The position numbers and the translations under genes are program-made. This document shows positions 1 through 5,488 of a stretch of DNA of 8,556 nucleotides, in pieces (positions within the stretch are counted from its first letter, which is position 1; each line of letters begins with the position of its first letter). Source of the DNA: an uncultured Ruminococcus sp. Its GTDB lineage: Bacteria > Bacillota > Clostridia > Oscillospirales > Acutalibacteraceae. The notes beneath the pieces were generated by a model that saw nothing but the letters and a program-made list of their open reading frames with translations, was not told where the DNA came from and did no database searches. Where the stretch lies: the NCBI GenBank assembly GCA_902767175.1, contig CACXGH010000160.1:1-8556 (forward strand). The letters are read 5' to 3'.

Positions 1-1
1 C

Positions 2-103
2 AAGACACATGAAAAGCTTGATAAGGATCGTTTCAGAAGAGACCTCGGCAATGTTGAAGAAGCTTATGCCGAGATGATGAGAAGAATCGGTCTGGGCAAG
101 TGA
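2..103 (+). CDS. purC: SAICAR synthase PurC, C-terminal fragment
   Basis: The window opens inside a reading frame that encodes 33 residues and ends in TGA at 101-103. The piece reads KTHEKLDKDRFRRDLGN followed by VEEAYAEMMRRIGLGK. It closely resembles the C-terminus of Bacillus-type phosphoribosylaminoimidazole-succinocarboxamide synthase, where the tail carries EKLDKD, FRRDLGN and a final AYEE helix. PurC joins aspartate to CAIR with ATP to give SAICAR, the substrate of PurB encoded further down. The catalytic part lies outside the window, so nothing can be said about its active site. The gene ends 111 nt before purF on the same strand. No T-run terminator is seen between them, so read-through into purF is plausible. 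The assignment rests on the tail motif alone, but that motif is distinctive. Confidence 0.85.
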   Translation, partial: KTHEKLDKDRFRRDLGNVEEAYAEMMRRIGLGK

Positions 104-214
104 TCTCCCATTATTAATAGTAAGAAAACAGGCGCAGAGCTGAGTTGATAATATGATATCCCCGGCTCTGCTCAACTGAGATAGCAGCTTATTGCTGCGG
201 GATGGTGAATTTTT
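104..214 (+). promoter_or_regulatory. Structured leader between purC and purF
   Basis: This 111-nt gap holds a nest of competing stems. Stem A pairs 134-142 with 163-171 (9 bp, one G-U). Inside it, 147-150 can pair with 157-160. AGTTGA at 143-148 is an exact reverse complement of TCAACT at 172-177 and competes with the A fold. CTGCT at 168-172 can pair with AGCAG at 183-187, which would break stem A. Stem C pairs 184-188 with 194-198 around the loop TTATT, just before the purF ribosome binding site. ATCCC at 158-162 can also pair with GGGAT at 199-203. No stem is followed by a T-run, so a transcription terminator is unlikely; control of translation or RNA stability is a better guess. I do not recognise a known purine, ZTP or PRPP riboswitch core. 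No convincing promoter is seen here. Pairings were found by eye and no energies were calculated. Confidence 0.45.
204..208 (+). promoter_or_regulatory. Ribosome binding site of purF (decides TTG start)
   Basis: GGTGA at 204-208 matches the 3' part of the full Shine-Dalgarno sequence (AAGGAGGTGATC) and lies 6 nt before the TTG at 215. It is weaker than the sites of the downstream genes. An in-frame TGA at 206-208 excludes any longer N-terminus. Confidence 0.55.
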
Positions 215-1717
215 TTGAGTATTGATACGGGAAATTGGTTCTCAGAAGAGCTGCATGAAGAATGCGGTGTATTCGGTATATATGGTGACGACAGTATAGC
301 ACCTGCATATGCCTGCTATAACGGACTTCTTGCTTTACAGCACAGAGGTCAGGAAAGCTGCGGCATATCGGTAAATGACAGAGGTGTTATAAAAGGACAT
401 AAAAACATGGGACTCGTCAGCGAGGTTTTCAATAATGAAGTATTGAACGGGCTGAAGGGTCAGATGGCAATATCTCATGTAAGATACTCAACAGCAGGCG
501 GCAGTGTGCGTGAAAACTCACAGCCGCTTGTTATGCGTTATGTAAAGGGTACTCTTGCGATAGCACATAACGGAAATCTTACAAATGCCTATGAAATAAG
601 ACATGAGCTTGAACGCAGAGGAGCTATTTTTCAAACGACTATTGACTCCGAAGCAATAGCTTATCTCATCGCAAGAGAGAGAATAAAGACTTCCTCCGTT
701 GAGGAAGCGGTAGCCAAAACCATGGAGCAGATAGAAGGCGCTTATTCTCTGCTTGTAATGAGCCCTAAAAAGCTCATCGCAGCGAGAGACCCTCACGGTT
801 TCAGACCTCTCTGTATGGGTAAGCTCGGCAATTCTGTGGTATTTGCCTCTGAAAGCTGTGCTCTTGCTGCCTGCGGTGCAGAATTTGTAAGAGATGTCGA
901 GCCGGGCGAGATAATCGTTGTGAGTGACAAAGGAATACGCTCTATAAAAACGGGTGCTTACGGTAAGAATAGAAAATCTCTCTGCATATTTGAGTATATC
1001 TATTTTGCGCGCACAGACTCTGAAATTGACGGTATCAGCGTCTATGAGTCAAGAAAGGAAGCAGGAAGAATACTCGCAAGGGAATTCCCTGTTGATGCAG
1101 ATGTCGTTATCGGTGTTCCCGAATCGGGCATAGATGCCGCAATAGGCTACAGTGAGGAGTCGGGAATACCCTACGAAAAAGGAATCGTAAAGAACGGCTA
1201 TATCGGAAGAACTTTTATAAAGCCGACTCAGCAGGAAAGAGCAAACAGCGTTAAGCTAAAGCTCAATCCTCTCGGTTCGGTACTCAGAGGAAAGAGAGTT
1301 GTTGTTATTGATGACTCTATCGTCCGTGGTACTACCTGCGACAGAATAGTAAAAATGCTCCGCAATGCAGGAGCTAAGGAGGTACACCTGCGTATAAGCT
1401 CTCCGCCGTTTATATGGCCGTGCTTCTACGGAACGGATATTCCTTCAAGAGATGAACTTATTGCCGTAAAACACAGTATTGACGAGATATGTACTCTTAC
1501 GGGAGCGGATACACTCGGATTCCTTCCGCCTGATAAGCTCGGAGAAATGCTCGGCAATAAGAGTACAGGCTTCTGCGATGCATGCTTCTCGGGTAAATAT
1601 CCCACTGATATACCTGAAAAAATGCTCGCAGGCAAGGAAAGAGGCGGCGTGGATTTCGATAAAAAGCTGCCCGAGAAAAAAGAAAAGACTCCCTGCATAG
1701 GCAAGCAGGAGGATTGA
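215..1717 (+). CDS. purF: Amidophosphoribosyltransferase PurF (TTG start, Fe-S type)
   Basis: PurF transfers the amide nitrogen of glutamine to PRPP to give phosphoribosylamine, the first committed step of purine synthesis, in the cytosol. The 500-residue product starts with a 16-residue propeptide before Cys17 (ECGVFGIYG). In this family the propeptide is removed so that the cysteine becomes the N-terminal nucleophile. The class II glutaminase domain spans about residues 17-240, with HRGQESCGI (43-51), HVRYSTAG (88-95) and HNGNLTNA (118-125). The phosphoribosyltransferase domain follows, with the PRPP loop VVVIDDSIVRGTT at 362-374. Cys257, Cys403, Cys454 and Cys457 fit the four 4Fe-4S ligands of B. 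subtilis PurF, so this should be the oxygen-sensitive, iron-sulfur form. A TTG start is supported by the upstream in-frame stop and by the expected propeptide. The gene follows purC and a structured leader. The lysine-rich end is ordinary for a variable C-terminal tail. Confidence 0.97.
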   Translation: MSIDTGNWFSEELHEECGVFGIYGDDSIAPAYACYNGLLALQHRGQESCGISVNDRGVIKGHKNMGLVSEVFNNEVLNGLKGQMAISHVRYSTAGGSVRENSQPLVMRYVKGTLAIAHNGNLTNAYEIRHELERRGAIFQTTIDSEAIAYLIARERIKTSSVEEAVAKTMEQIEGAYSLLVMSPKKLIAARDPHGFRPLCMGKLGNSVVFASESCALAACGAEFVRDVEPGEIIVVSDKGIRSIKTGAYGKNRKSLCIFEYIYFARTDSEIDGISVYESRKEAGRILAREFPVDADVVIGVPESGIDAAIGYSEESGIPYEKGIVKNGYIGRTFIKPTQQERANSVKLKLNPLGSVLRGKRVVVIDDSIVRGTTCDRIVKMLRNAGAKEVHLRISSPPFIWPCFYGTDIPSRDELIAVKHSIDEICTLTGADTLGFLPPDKLGEMLGNKSTGFCDACFSGKYPTDIPEKMLAGKERGGVDFDKKLPEKKEKTPCIGKQED

Positions 1718-1768
1718 GTCTTAAGGATTCGCTGAATAAATCATGCCTTACGGCTCACCACCTGTCTT

Positions 1769-1798
1769 TTGTGCTGCTTTTACGCCGTCTTGTATAAT
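1769..1798 (+). promoter_or_regulatory. Candidate sigma-A promoter with perfect -10
   Basis: A perfect TATAAT at 1793-1798 is preceded by a poor -35 (TTGTGC, 1769-1774) with an 18-nt spacer. Transcription would start near 1805, only a few bases before the terminator-like hairpin. That makes this an awkward promoter for purB unless the hairpin acts as a 5' stabiliser or attenuator. It is a weak call, as TATAAT occurs by chance in T/A-rich gaps. Confidence 0.3.
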
Positions 1799-1816
1799 TA
1801 TTTCCTTACAACCGAC

Positions 1817-1836
1817 AGACTGCCTGCGGTCTTTTT
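1817..1836 (+). terminator. Terminator-like hairpin after purF
   Basis: AGACTG (1817-1822) pairs with CGGTCT (1827-1832) around the loop CCTG, with one T-G wobble. A T-run reaches 1836. An alternative stem uses ACCG at 1811-1814 with CGGT at 1827-1830. The stem is short (6 bp), so termination may be partial. It lies about 100 nt after the purF stop. Confidence 0.5.
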
Positions 1837-1843
1837 GCACAAG

Positions 1844-1872
1844 TTGACGAATAATTGCTGACACAATACAGG
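1844..1872 (+). promoter_or_regulatory. Weak candidate purB promoter
   Basis: TTGACG (1844-1849) is a good -35 box just after the terminator-like hairpin, which is the right place for a purB promoter. With a 17-nt spacer the -10 would be TACAGG, matching TATAAT at only three positions. The -35 is the stronger half and the call is tentative. Confidence 0.22.
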
Positions 1873-1892
1873 CACTGATTTTGATCAGCGCT
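1871..1892 (+). repeat. Inverted repeat / hairpin before purB
   Basis: CTGAT (1875-1879) pairs with ATCAG (1884-1888) around TTTG. After one A-C mismatch the stem continues with 1871-1873 against 1890-1892 (one G-U), giving eight pairs. It ends 33 nt before the purB start. It could be a leader hairpin or a protein operator, and the sequence alone does not decide. Confidence 0.4.
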
Positions 1893-1913
1893 GCCTTAAC
1901 AAATACTAACGAA

Positions 1914-1919
1914 AGAGGT
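1914..1919 (+). promoter_or_regulatory. Ribosome binding site of purB (decides ATG start)
   Basis: AGAGGT lies 6 nt before ATG 1926. It favours this start over the in-frame TTG at 1881, which falls inside the 1871-1892 hairpin. Confidence 0.7.
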
Positions 1920-1925
1920 TTCGGT

Positions 1926-3347
1926 ATGGGAAGAGATACATACGAATCACCGCTGTCATCAAGATATGCGGACAAGGAAATGAAATACCTGTTCTCACCT
2001 GATATGAAGTTCAAAACATGGAGAAAGCTCTGGATCGCTCTTGCTGAAGCAGAGCATGAGCTTGGACTAAACATCACACAGGAGCAGATAGATGAACTTA
2101 AAGCTCATGCAGAAGATATCAACTATGAAGAAGCAGAGGCACGGGAAAAGGTTGTACGTCATGATGTTATGTCCCATGTCTATGCTTACGGTCTGCAGTG
2201 TCCTGAAGCTGCAGGCATAATCCATCTTGGTGCTACCTCATGCTATGTAGGCGACAATACCGATGTTATTATAATGACAGAGGCATTGAAGCTCGTTGAA
2301 AAAAAGCTTGTCGGTGTTATCCGTCAGCTTTCTGCTTTCGCAGATAAATACAAGAGCCTGCCGACACTTGCATTTACTCATTTCCAGCCTGCTCAGCCCA
2401 CAACAGTAGGCAAGAGGGCTACACTCTGGATACAGGATCTGCTTATGGACCTTGAAGATGTAAGATATGTTATCTCTTCAATGAAGCTTCTCGGCTGCAA
2501 GGGTACTACAGGTACACAGGCAAGCTTCCTCAAGCTGTTTGACGGAGACCATGAGAAGTGCAAGAAGATAGATAAGCTCATAGCTGAAAAAATGGGATAT
2601 TCCGACTGCTTTGCAGTATCAGGTCAGACCTACTCAAGAAAGCTCGACAGCCGTGTTGTAAATGTTCTTGCAGGTATTGCTCAGAGTGCTTCAAAATTCT
2701 CTAATGATATCAGACTTCTCCAGCACCTCAAGGAGATAGAGGAGCCGTTCGAGGCTAATCAGATAGGCTCAAGCGCTATGGCGTACAAGAGAAATCCCAT
2801 GCGCTCCGAAAGAATGACATCTCTTTCAAGATATGTAATGATAGACGTTCTCAACCCATATATCACCGCTGCTACACAGTGGTTTGAGAGAACACTCGAT
2901 GACTCCGCAAATAAGCGTCTCAGCATTCCTGAGGCATTCCTTGCAGTTGATGCTATACTTAATCTGTATCTTAATGTAAGCGATGGTCTTGTTGTATATG
3001 AGAATGTAATAACGGCTCATCTTACAAACGAGCTGCCCTTCATGATGACTGAGGATCTTATGATGGACGCTGTAAAGGCAGGCGGAAACCGTCAGGAGCT
3101 GCATGAGAAGATAAGAAAGCAGTCACAGATCATCAAGAGCAGCGGAGGCAGAAATGATCTTCTCGAAAGACTTGCAGAGGATCCTGCATTCGGCAAGACA
3201 ATAGAAGAGCTTCGTGAACTGTGCCGCCCCGAAAAATATGTGGGCAGAGCACCCGAGCAGACAACCGATTTCCTTAATGATACAGTAGCGGCAGCACTTG
3301 CGCCTTATGAGGCAGTTGAAACTGAAATGGCAGAAATAAATGTATAA
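1926..3347 (+). CDS. purB: Adenylosuccinate lyase PurB (ADSL-like, long form)
   Basis: PurB releases fumarate in two reactions: SAICAR to AICAR in IMP synthesis, and adenylosuccinate to AMP. The product is 473 residues and belongs to the fumarase/aspartase superfamily. Visible motifs are RYADKEM (13-19), RHDVMSHV with His79 (78-85), HLGATSCYVGDNTD (100-113), FTHFQPAQ with His152 (150-157), and the flexible signature loop GSSAMAYKRNP (281-291) with the serines expected to act in catalysis. The run of motifs, the length, and QWFERTLDDSAN (318-329) resemble human ADSL more than the roughly 430-residue B. subtilis enzyme. The loop has Ala286 where human ADSL has proline. ATG at 1926 is chosen because AGAGGT (1914-1919) sits 6 nt before it and the family N-terminus begins here. 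A TTG at 1881 would add 15 residues without such support. The gene probably heads the unit that continues with AIM24 and purA. Confidence 0.97.
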   Translation: MGRDTYESPLSSRYADKEMKYLFSPDMKFKTWRKLWIALAEAEHELGLNITQEQIDELKAHAEDINYEEAEAREKVVRHDVMSHVYAYGLQCPEAAGIIHLGATSCYVGDNTDVIIMTEALKLVEKKLVGVIRQLSAFADKYKSLPTLAFTHFQPAQPTTVGKRATLWIQDLLMDLEDVRYVISSMKLLGCKGTTGTQASFLKLFDGDHEKCKKIDKLIAEKMGYSDCFAVSGQTYSRKLDSRVVNVLAGIAQSASKFSNDIRLLQHLKEIEEPFEANQIGSSAMAYKRNPMRSERMTSLSRYVMIDVLNPYITAATQWFERTLDDSANKRLSIPEAFLAVDAILNLYLNVSDGLVVYENVITAHLTNELPFMMTEDLMMDAVKAGGNRQELHEKIRKQSQIIKSSGGRNDLLERLAEDPAFGKTIEELRELCRPEKYVGRAPEQTTDFLNDTVAAALAPYEAVETEMAEINV

Positions 3348-3377
3348 ATAATACTGATATAAACATATTATTTTGAG

Positions 3378-3382
3378 AGGAG
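3378..3382 (+). promoter_or_regulatory. Ribosome binding site of the AIM24 gene
   Basis: AGGAG, within the purine-rich run 3375-3384, lies 8 nt before ATG 3391. It decides against the upstream in-frame TTG at 3373. Confidence 0.75.
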
Positions 3383-3390
3383 AGTTCGTA

Positions 3391-4149
3391 ATGATAGTTA
3401 ATAATGTACTTAATCAGACCGCAGCACACGGAGTAGTAAGCAAGCTTGGCTGCTATTCTGTAGTTGAATACCTCAAGGACGTTTCCGTAAGTCCTTCTAC
3501 CGCTCAGGCAAAGTTCTTTATGTCCAAAATGGGCGTAAGAAAAAGACAGGTCGTTGCAAGTCTTAATAATCAGGGAATAATCCTGCAGGCAGGTGCTATG
3601 CAGATCATCTCAGGCCCCGTTGAAATGGATACAAATGTCAAGGGTGCTGGCGATTTCTTCAAGAAATTCGTCGGCAGCAAGGTGACAAAAGAAAGCACCA
3701 TTAAGCCAAGATACTTTGGTACAGGTCAGGTTATTCTTGAGCCTACATATAATTATATTCTTCTTGAAGATCTTTCAAAGTGGAACGGTGCTATGACTAT
3801 TGAGGACGGACTTTTCCTTGCCTGTGATGATACAATTCAGATGAAAGTAACTGCAAGATCAAACTTCTCCTCAGCCATTGCAGGCGGTGAAGGACTCTTC
3901 AATAATACACTCTTTGGTCAGGGCATAGCAGTTCTTGAAAGCCCTGCACCTGCAGAGGAACTGCTGGTATTTGACCTTAATAATGATGTTCTTAAAATAG
4001 ACGGCAATATGGCTATTGCATGGTCAAATACACTGCAGTTCACGGTTGAAAGATCGACAAAATCCCTTATAGGCTCAGCCGCTTCAGGCGAAGGTCTTGT
4101 TAATGTATACAGAGGTACAGGTCGTGTTCTTGTTGCTCCCGTAGCATGA
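3391..4149 (+). CDS. AIM24-family (DUF124-like) protein of unknown role
   Basis: The product is 252 residues and I recognise it as AIM24 family from its glycine- and beta-rich second half. This includes FGQGIAVLESPAP (175-187), LKIDGNMAIAWSNTLQFTV (201-219) and the ending GSAASGEGLVNVYRGTGRVLVAP (228-250). Such proteins fold as repeated beta-sandwich layers. The name comes from a yeast mitochondrial protein, and the bacterial role is not established. The first ~50 residues, with KFFMSKMGVRKRQ (41-53), are less familiar. I see no signal peptide, membrane helix or catalytic motif, so a cytosolic protein is likely. ATG at 3391 is preceded by AGGAG (3378-3382) at 8 nt; a TTG at 3373 would place that site inside the gene, so it is rejected. 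The gene lies 43 nt after purB and 42 nt before purA, between the two enzymes that turn IMP into AMP. Co-transcription is likely; a functional link is only inference. Confidence 0.88.
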   Translation: MIVNNVLNQTAAHGVVSKLGCYSVVEYLKDVSVSPSTAQAKFFMSKMGVRKRQVVASLNNQGIILQAGAMQIISGPVEMDTNVKGAGDFFKKFVGSKVTKESTIKPRYFGTGQVILEPTYNYILLEDLSKWNGAMTIEDGLFLACDDTIQMKVTARSNFSSAIAGGEGLFNNTLFGQGIAVLESPAPAEELLVFDLNNDVLKIDGNMAIAWSNTLQFTVERSTKSLIGSAASGEGLVNVYRGTGRVLVAPVA

Positions 4150-4177
4150 TTCTGAGCGGATACTGACTTGTTGATGA

Positions 4178-4185
4178 AAGGTAGG
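4178..4185 (+). promoter_or_regulatory. Ribosome binding site of purA
   Basis: AAGGTAGG lies 6 nt before ATG 4192. In-frame TTG/ATG codons at 4168-4176 would add eight residues and would place this site inside the gene. The PurA N-terminus also fits a start at 4192. Confidence 0.7.
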
Positions 4186-4191
4186 AAAAAC

Positions 4192-5472
4192 ATGGTAAAG
4201 GCAATAGTAGGAGCCAATTGGGGAGATGAGGGCAAGGGCAAGATAACTGATGTGCTTGCACAGAACTCCGATATGGTTATCAGATTTCAGGGCGGCAGCA
4301 ATGCAGGTCATACTATAATTAACAACTACGGCAAGTTCGCACTGCATCAGCTCCCTTCCGGTGTATTCAATACTAAAATTACAAATATTATCGGCAACGG
4401 CGTTGCCCTCAGTGTAGAAAACCTCGTCACAGAGATCCGGAAGCTCATCGAAGGAGGTGTACCCAAGCCGAATATACTCGTATCCGACAGAGCACAGATA
4501 GTTATGCCCTATCATAAGCTTTTTGATTGTTATGAGGAGGAAAGGCTTGGCAAAAAGAGCTTCGGCTCAACAAAATCGGGTATTGCTCCGTTCTATTCCG
4601 ATAAATTCAGCAAGATAGGCTTTCAGGTAAATGAGCTTTATGACGATGAGGAAGGTCTCAGAGAAAAACTTGACCGTATTCTTGAGGTAAAGAATGCTAT
4701 TGTTGAAAACGTATATCATAAAGAGCCTATCAGTTCTGATGAGATGTTTGCAAAGCTCATGGAGTATAAAGAGGCTCTCGCTCCTTATGCGGCAAATACC
4801 TTCGATATCGTGAACGATGCAGTAAAATCCGGAAAGAATATTCTTCTCGAAGGTCAGCTCGGTTCACTTAAGGATACAGATTTCGGTATCTATCCCATGG
4901 TAACGTCTTCAAATACTATCGCAGGCTATGGTGCTGTAGGTGCAGGCGGAATTCCTCCTTATGAGATAAAGGATATCATAACTGTTGTAAAGGCTTACTC
5001 AAGCTCGGTAGGCGCAGGCGAATTTGTCAGCGAAATATTCGGTGATGAGGCTGAGGAGCTTAGAAGAAGAGGCGGAGACGGCGGAGAGTACGGTGCTACA
5101 ACAGGCCGTCCGAGAAGAATGGGCTGGCTTGACCTTGTTGCGACACGCTATGGCTGTAAGGTACAGGGCGCAACTCAGGTCGCATTTACAGTTCTTGATG
5201 CACTCGGTTATCTTGACAATATTCCCGTATGTGTTGCTTATGAGCTTGACGGTAAGAGAATAGACTACTTCCCGTCAACAACAAAGCTCAAGAGAGCTAA
5301 GCCGATACTTGAAGTACTCCCGGGCTGGAAGTGTGATATCAGAGGAATCAGAAAATATGAGGAGCTGCCCGAAAACTGCCGCAAATATATAGAGTTTGCA
5401 GAAAAGGCAGTAGGCGTTCCCTTTACGATGATATCAAACGGTCCCAAGAGAGAGGACATAATCTACAGATAA
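4192..5472 (+). CDS. purA: Adenylosuccinate synthetase PurA, divergent subclass
   Basis: PurA joins aspartate to IMP with GTP to give adenylosuccinate, which PurB then converts to AMP. The product has 426 residues, the usual length. The N-terminal GANWGDEGKGK (7-17) carries the P-loop and catalytic Asp12. GGSNAGHT (34-41) holds catalytic His40. GSTKSGIAPFYSDK (125-138), VTSSNT (237-242), GATTGRPRRMGW (301-312) and the late ISNGPKR (414-420) follow in family order. Several places differ from E. coli PurA: EGAQG is EGQLG (220-224), so the IMP-contacting Gln aligns with Leu223. The ARRGLR segment is SKIGFQ (140-145), replacing Arg143 by Lys and Arg147 by Gln. GPFPTE is GEFVSE (276-281). Asp12 and His40 are kept, so an active synthetase is expected. 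I recall similar sequences in other Clostridia, so this is probably a known clade. The gene ends 16 nt before glmS. Confidence 0.95.
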   Translation: MVKAIVGANWGDEGKGKITDVLAQNSDMVIRFQGGSNAGHTIINNYGKFALHQLPSGVFNTKITNIIGNGVALSVENLVTEIRKLIEGGVPKPNILVSDRAQIVMPYHKLFDCYEEERLGKKSFGSTKSGIAPFYSDKFSKIGFQVNELYDDEEGLREKLDRILEVKNAIVENVYHKEPISSDEMFAKLMEYKEALAPYAANTFDIVNDAVKSGKNILLEGQLGSLKDTDFGIYPMVTSSNTIAGYGAVGAGGIPPYEIKDIITVVKAYSSSVGAGEFVSEIFGDEAEELRRRGGDGGEYGATTGRPRRMGWLDLVATRYGCKVQGATQVAFTVLDALGYLDNIPVCVAYELDGKRIDYFPSTTKLKRAKPILEVLPGWKCDIRGIRKYEELPENCRKYIEFAEKAVGVPFTMISNGPKREDIIYR

Positions 5473-5488
5473 GTCTGGAGGAGTTATT

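Larger units (their letters stand above)
1718..1925 (+). other. 208-nt intergenic region, likely transcription-unit boundary
   Basis: This is the widest gap between genes. It is T-rich in its first half and shows no coding potential that I trust. It holds a TATAAT box (1793-1798), a hairpin with a T-run (1817-1836), a TTGACG box (1844-1849) and a second hairpin (1871-1892). The simplest reading is that purC-purF transcription ends here and purB is served by its own promoter. Confidence 0.5.

Noticed and set aside
134..177. H-type pseudoknot from 134-142/163-171 plus 143-148/172-177.
   Set aside because: The pairing order is right for a pseudoknot, but both connecting loops would have 0 nt and could not span the helices. 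Alternative folds are more plausible.
104..214. Known purine, ZTP or PRPP riboswitch, or a PurR PurBox, ahead of purF.
   Set aside because: I could not find the conserved core motifs of these elements by eye. A covariance-model search would settle it.
202..225. Seven-codon leader peptide (MVNFFEY) overlapping the purF start.
   Set aside because: No ribosome site fits ATG 202, and the peptide has no run of regulatory codons. It is probably chance.
1881..1925. Longer purB N-terminus from TTG 1881.
   Set aside because: No ribosome site was found for it, it overlaps a hairpin, and family members begin near ATG 1926.
4084..4515. Minus-strand open frame of 143 codons across the AIM24/purA junction.
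   Set aside because: It runs opposite two conserved genes, has no clear family features, and is best explained as a shadow frame.
4192..5472. PurA homologue acting as phage-type 2-aminoadenylosuccinate synthetase (PurZ).
   Set aside because: Catalytic Asp12, which PurZ enzymes replace, is present, and the context is a chromosomal purine cluster.
5400..5488. glmS ribozyme upstream of glmS.
   Set aside because: The region is purA coding sequence up to 5472, and I see no ribozyme core.
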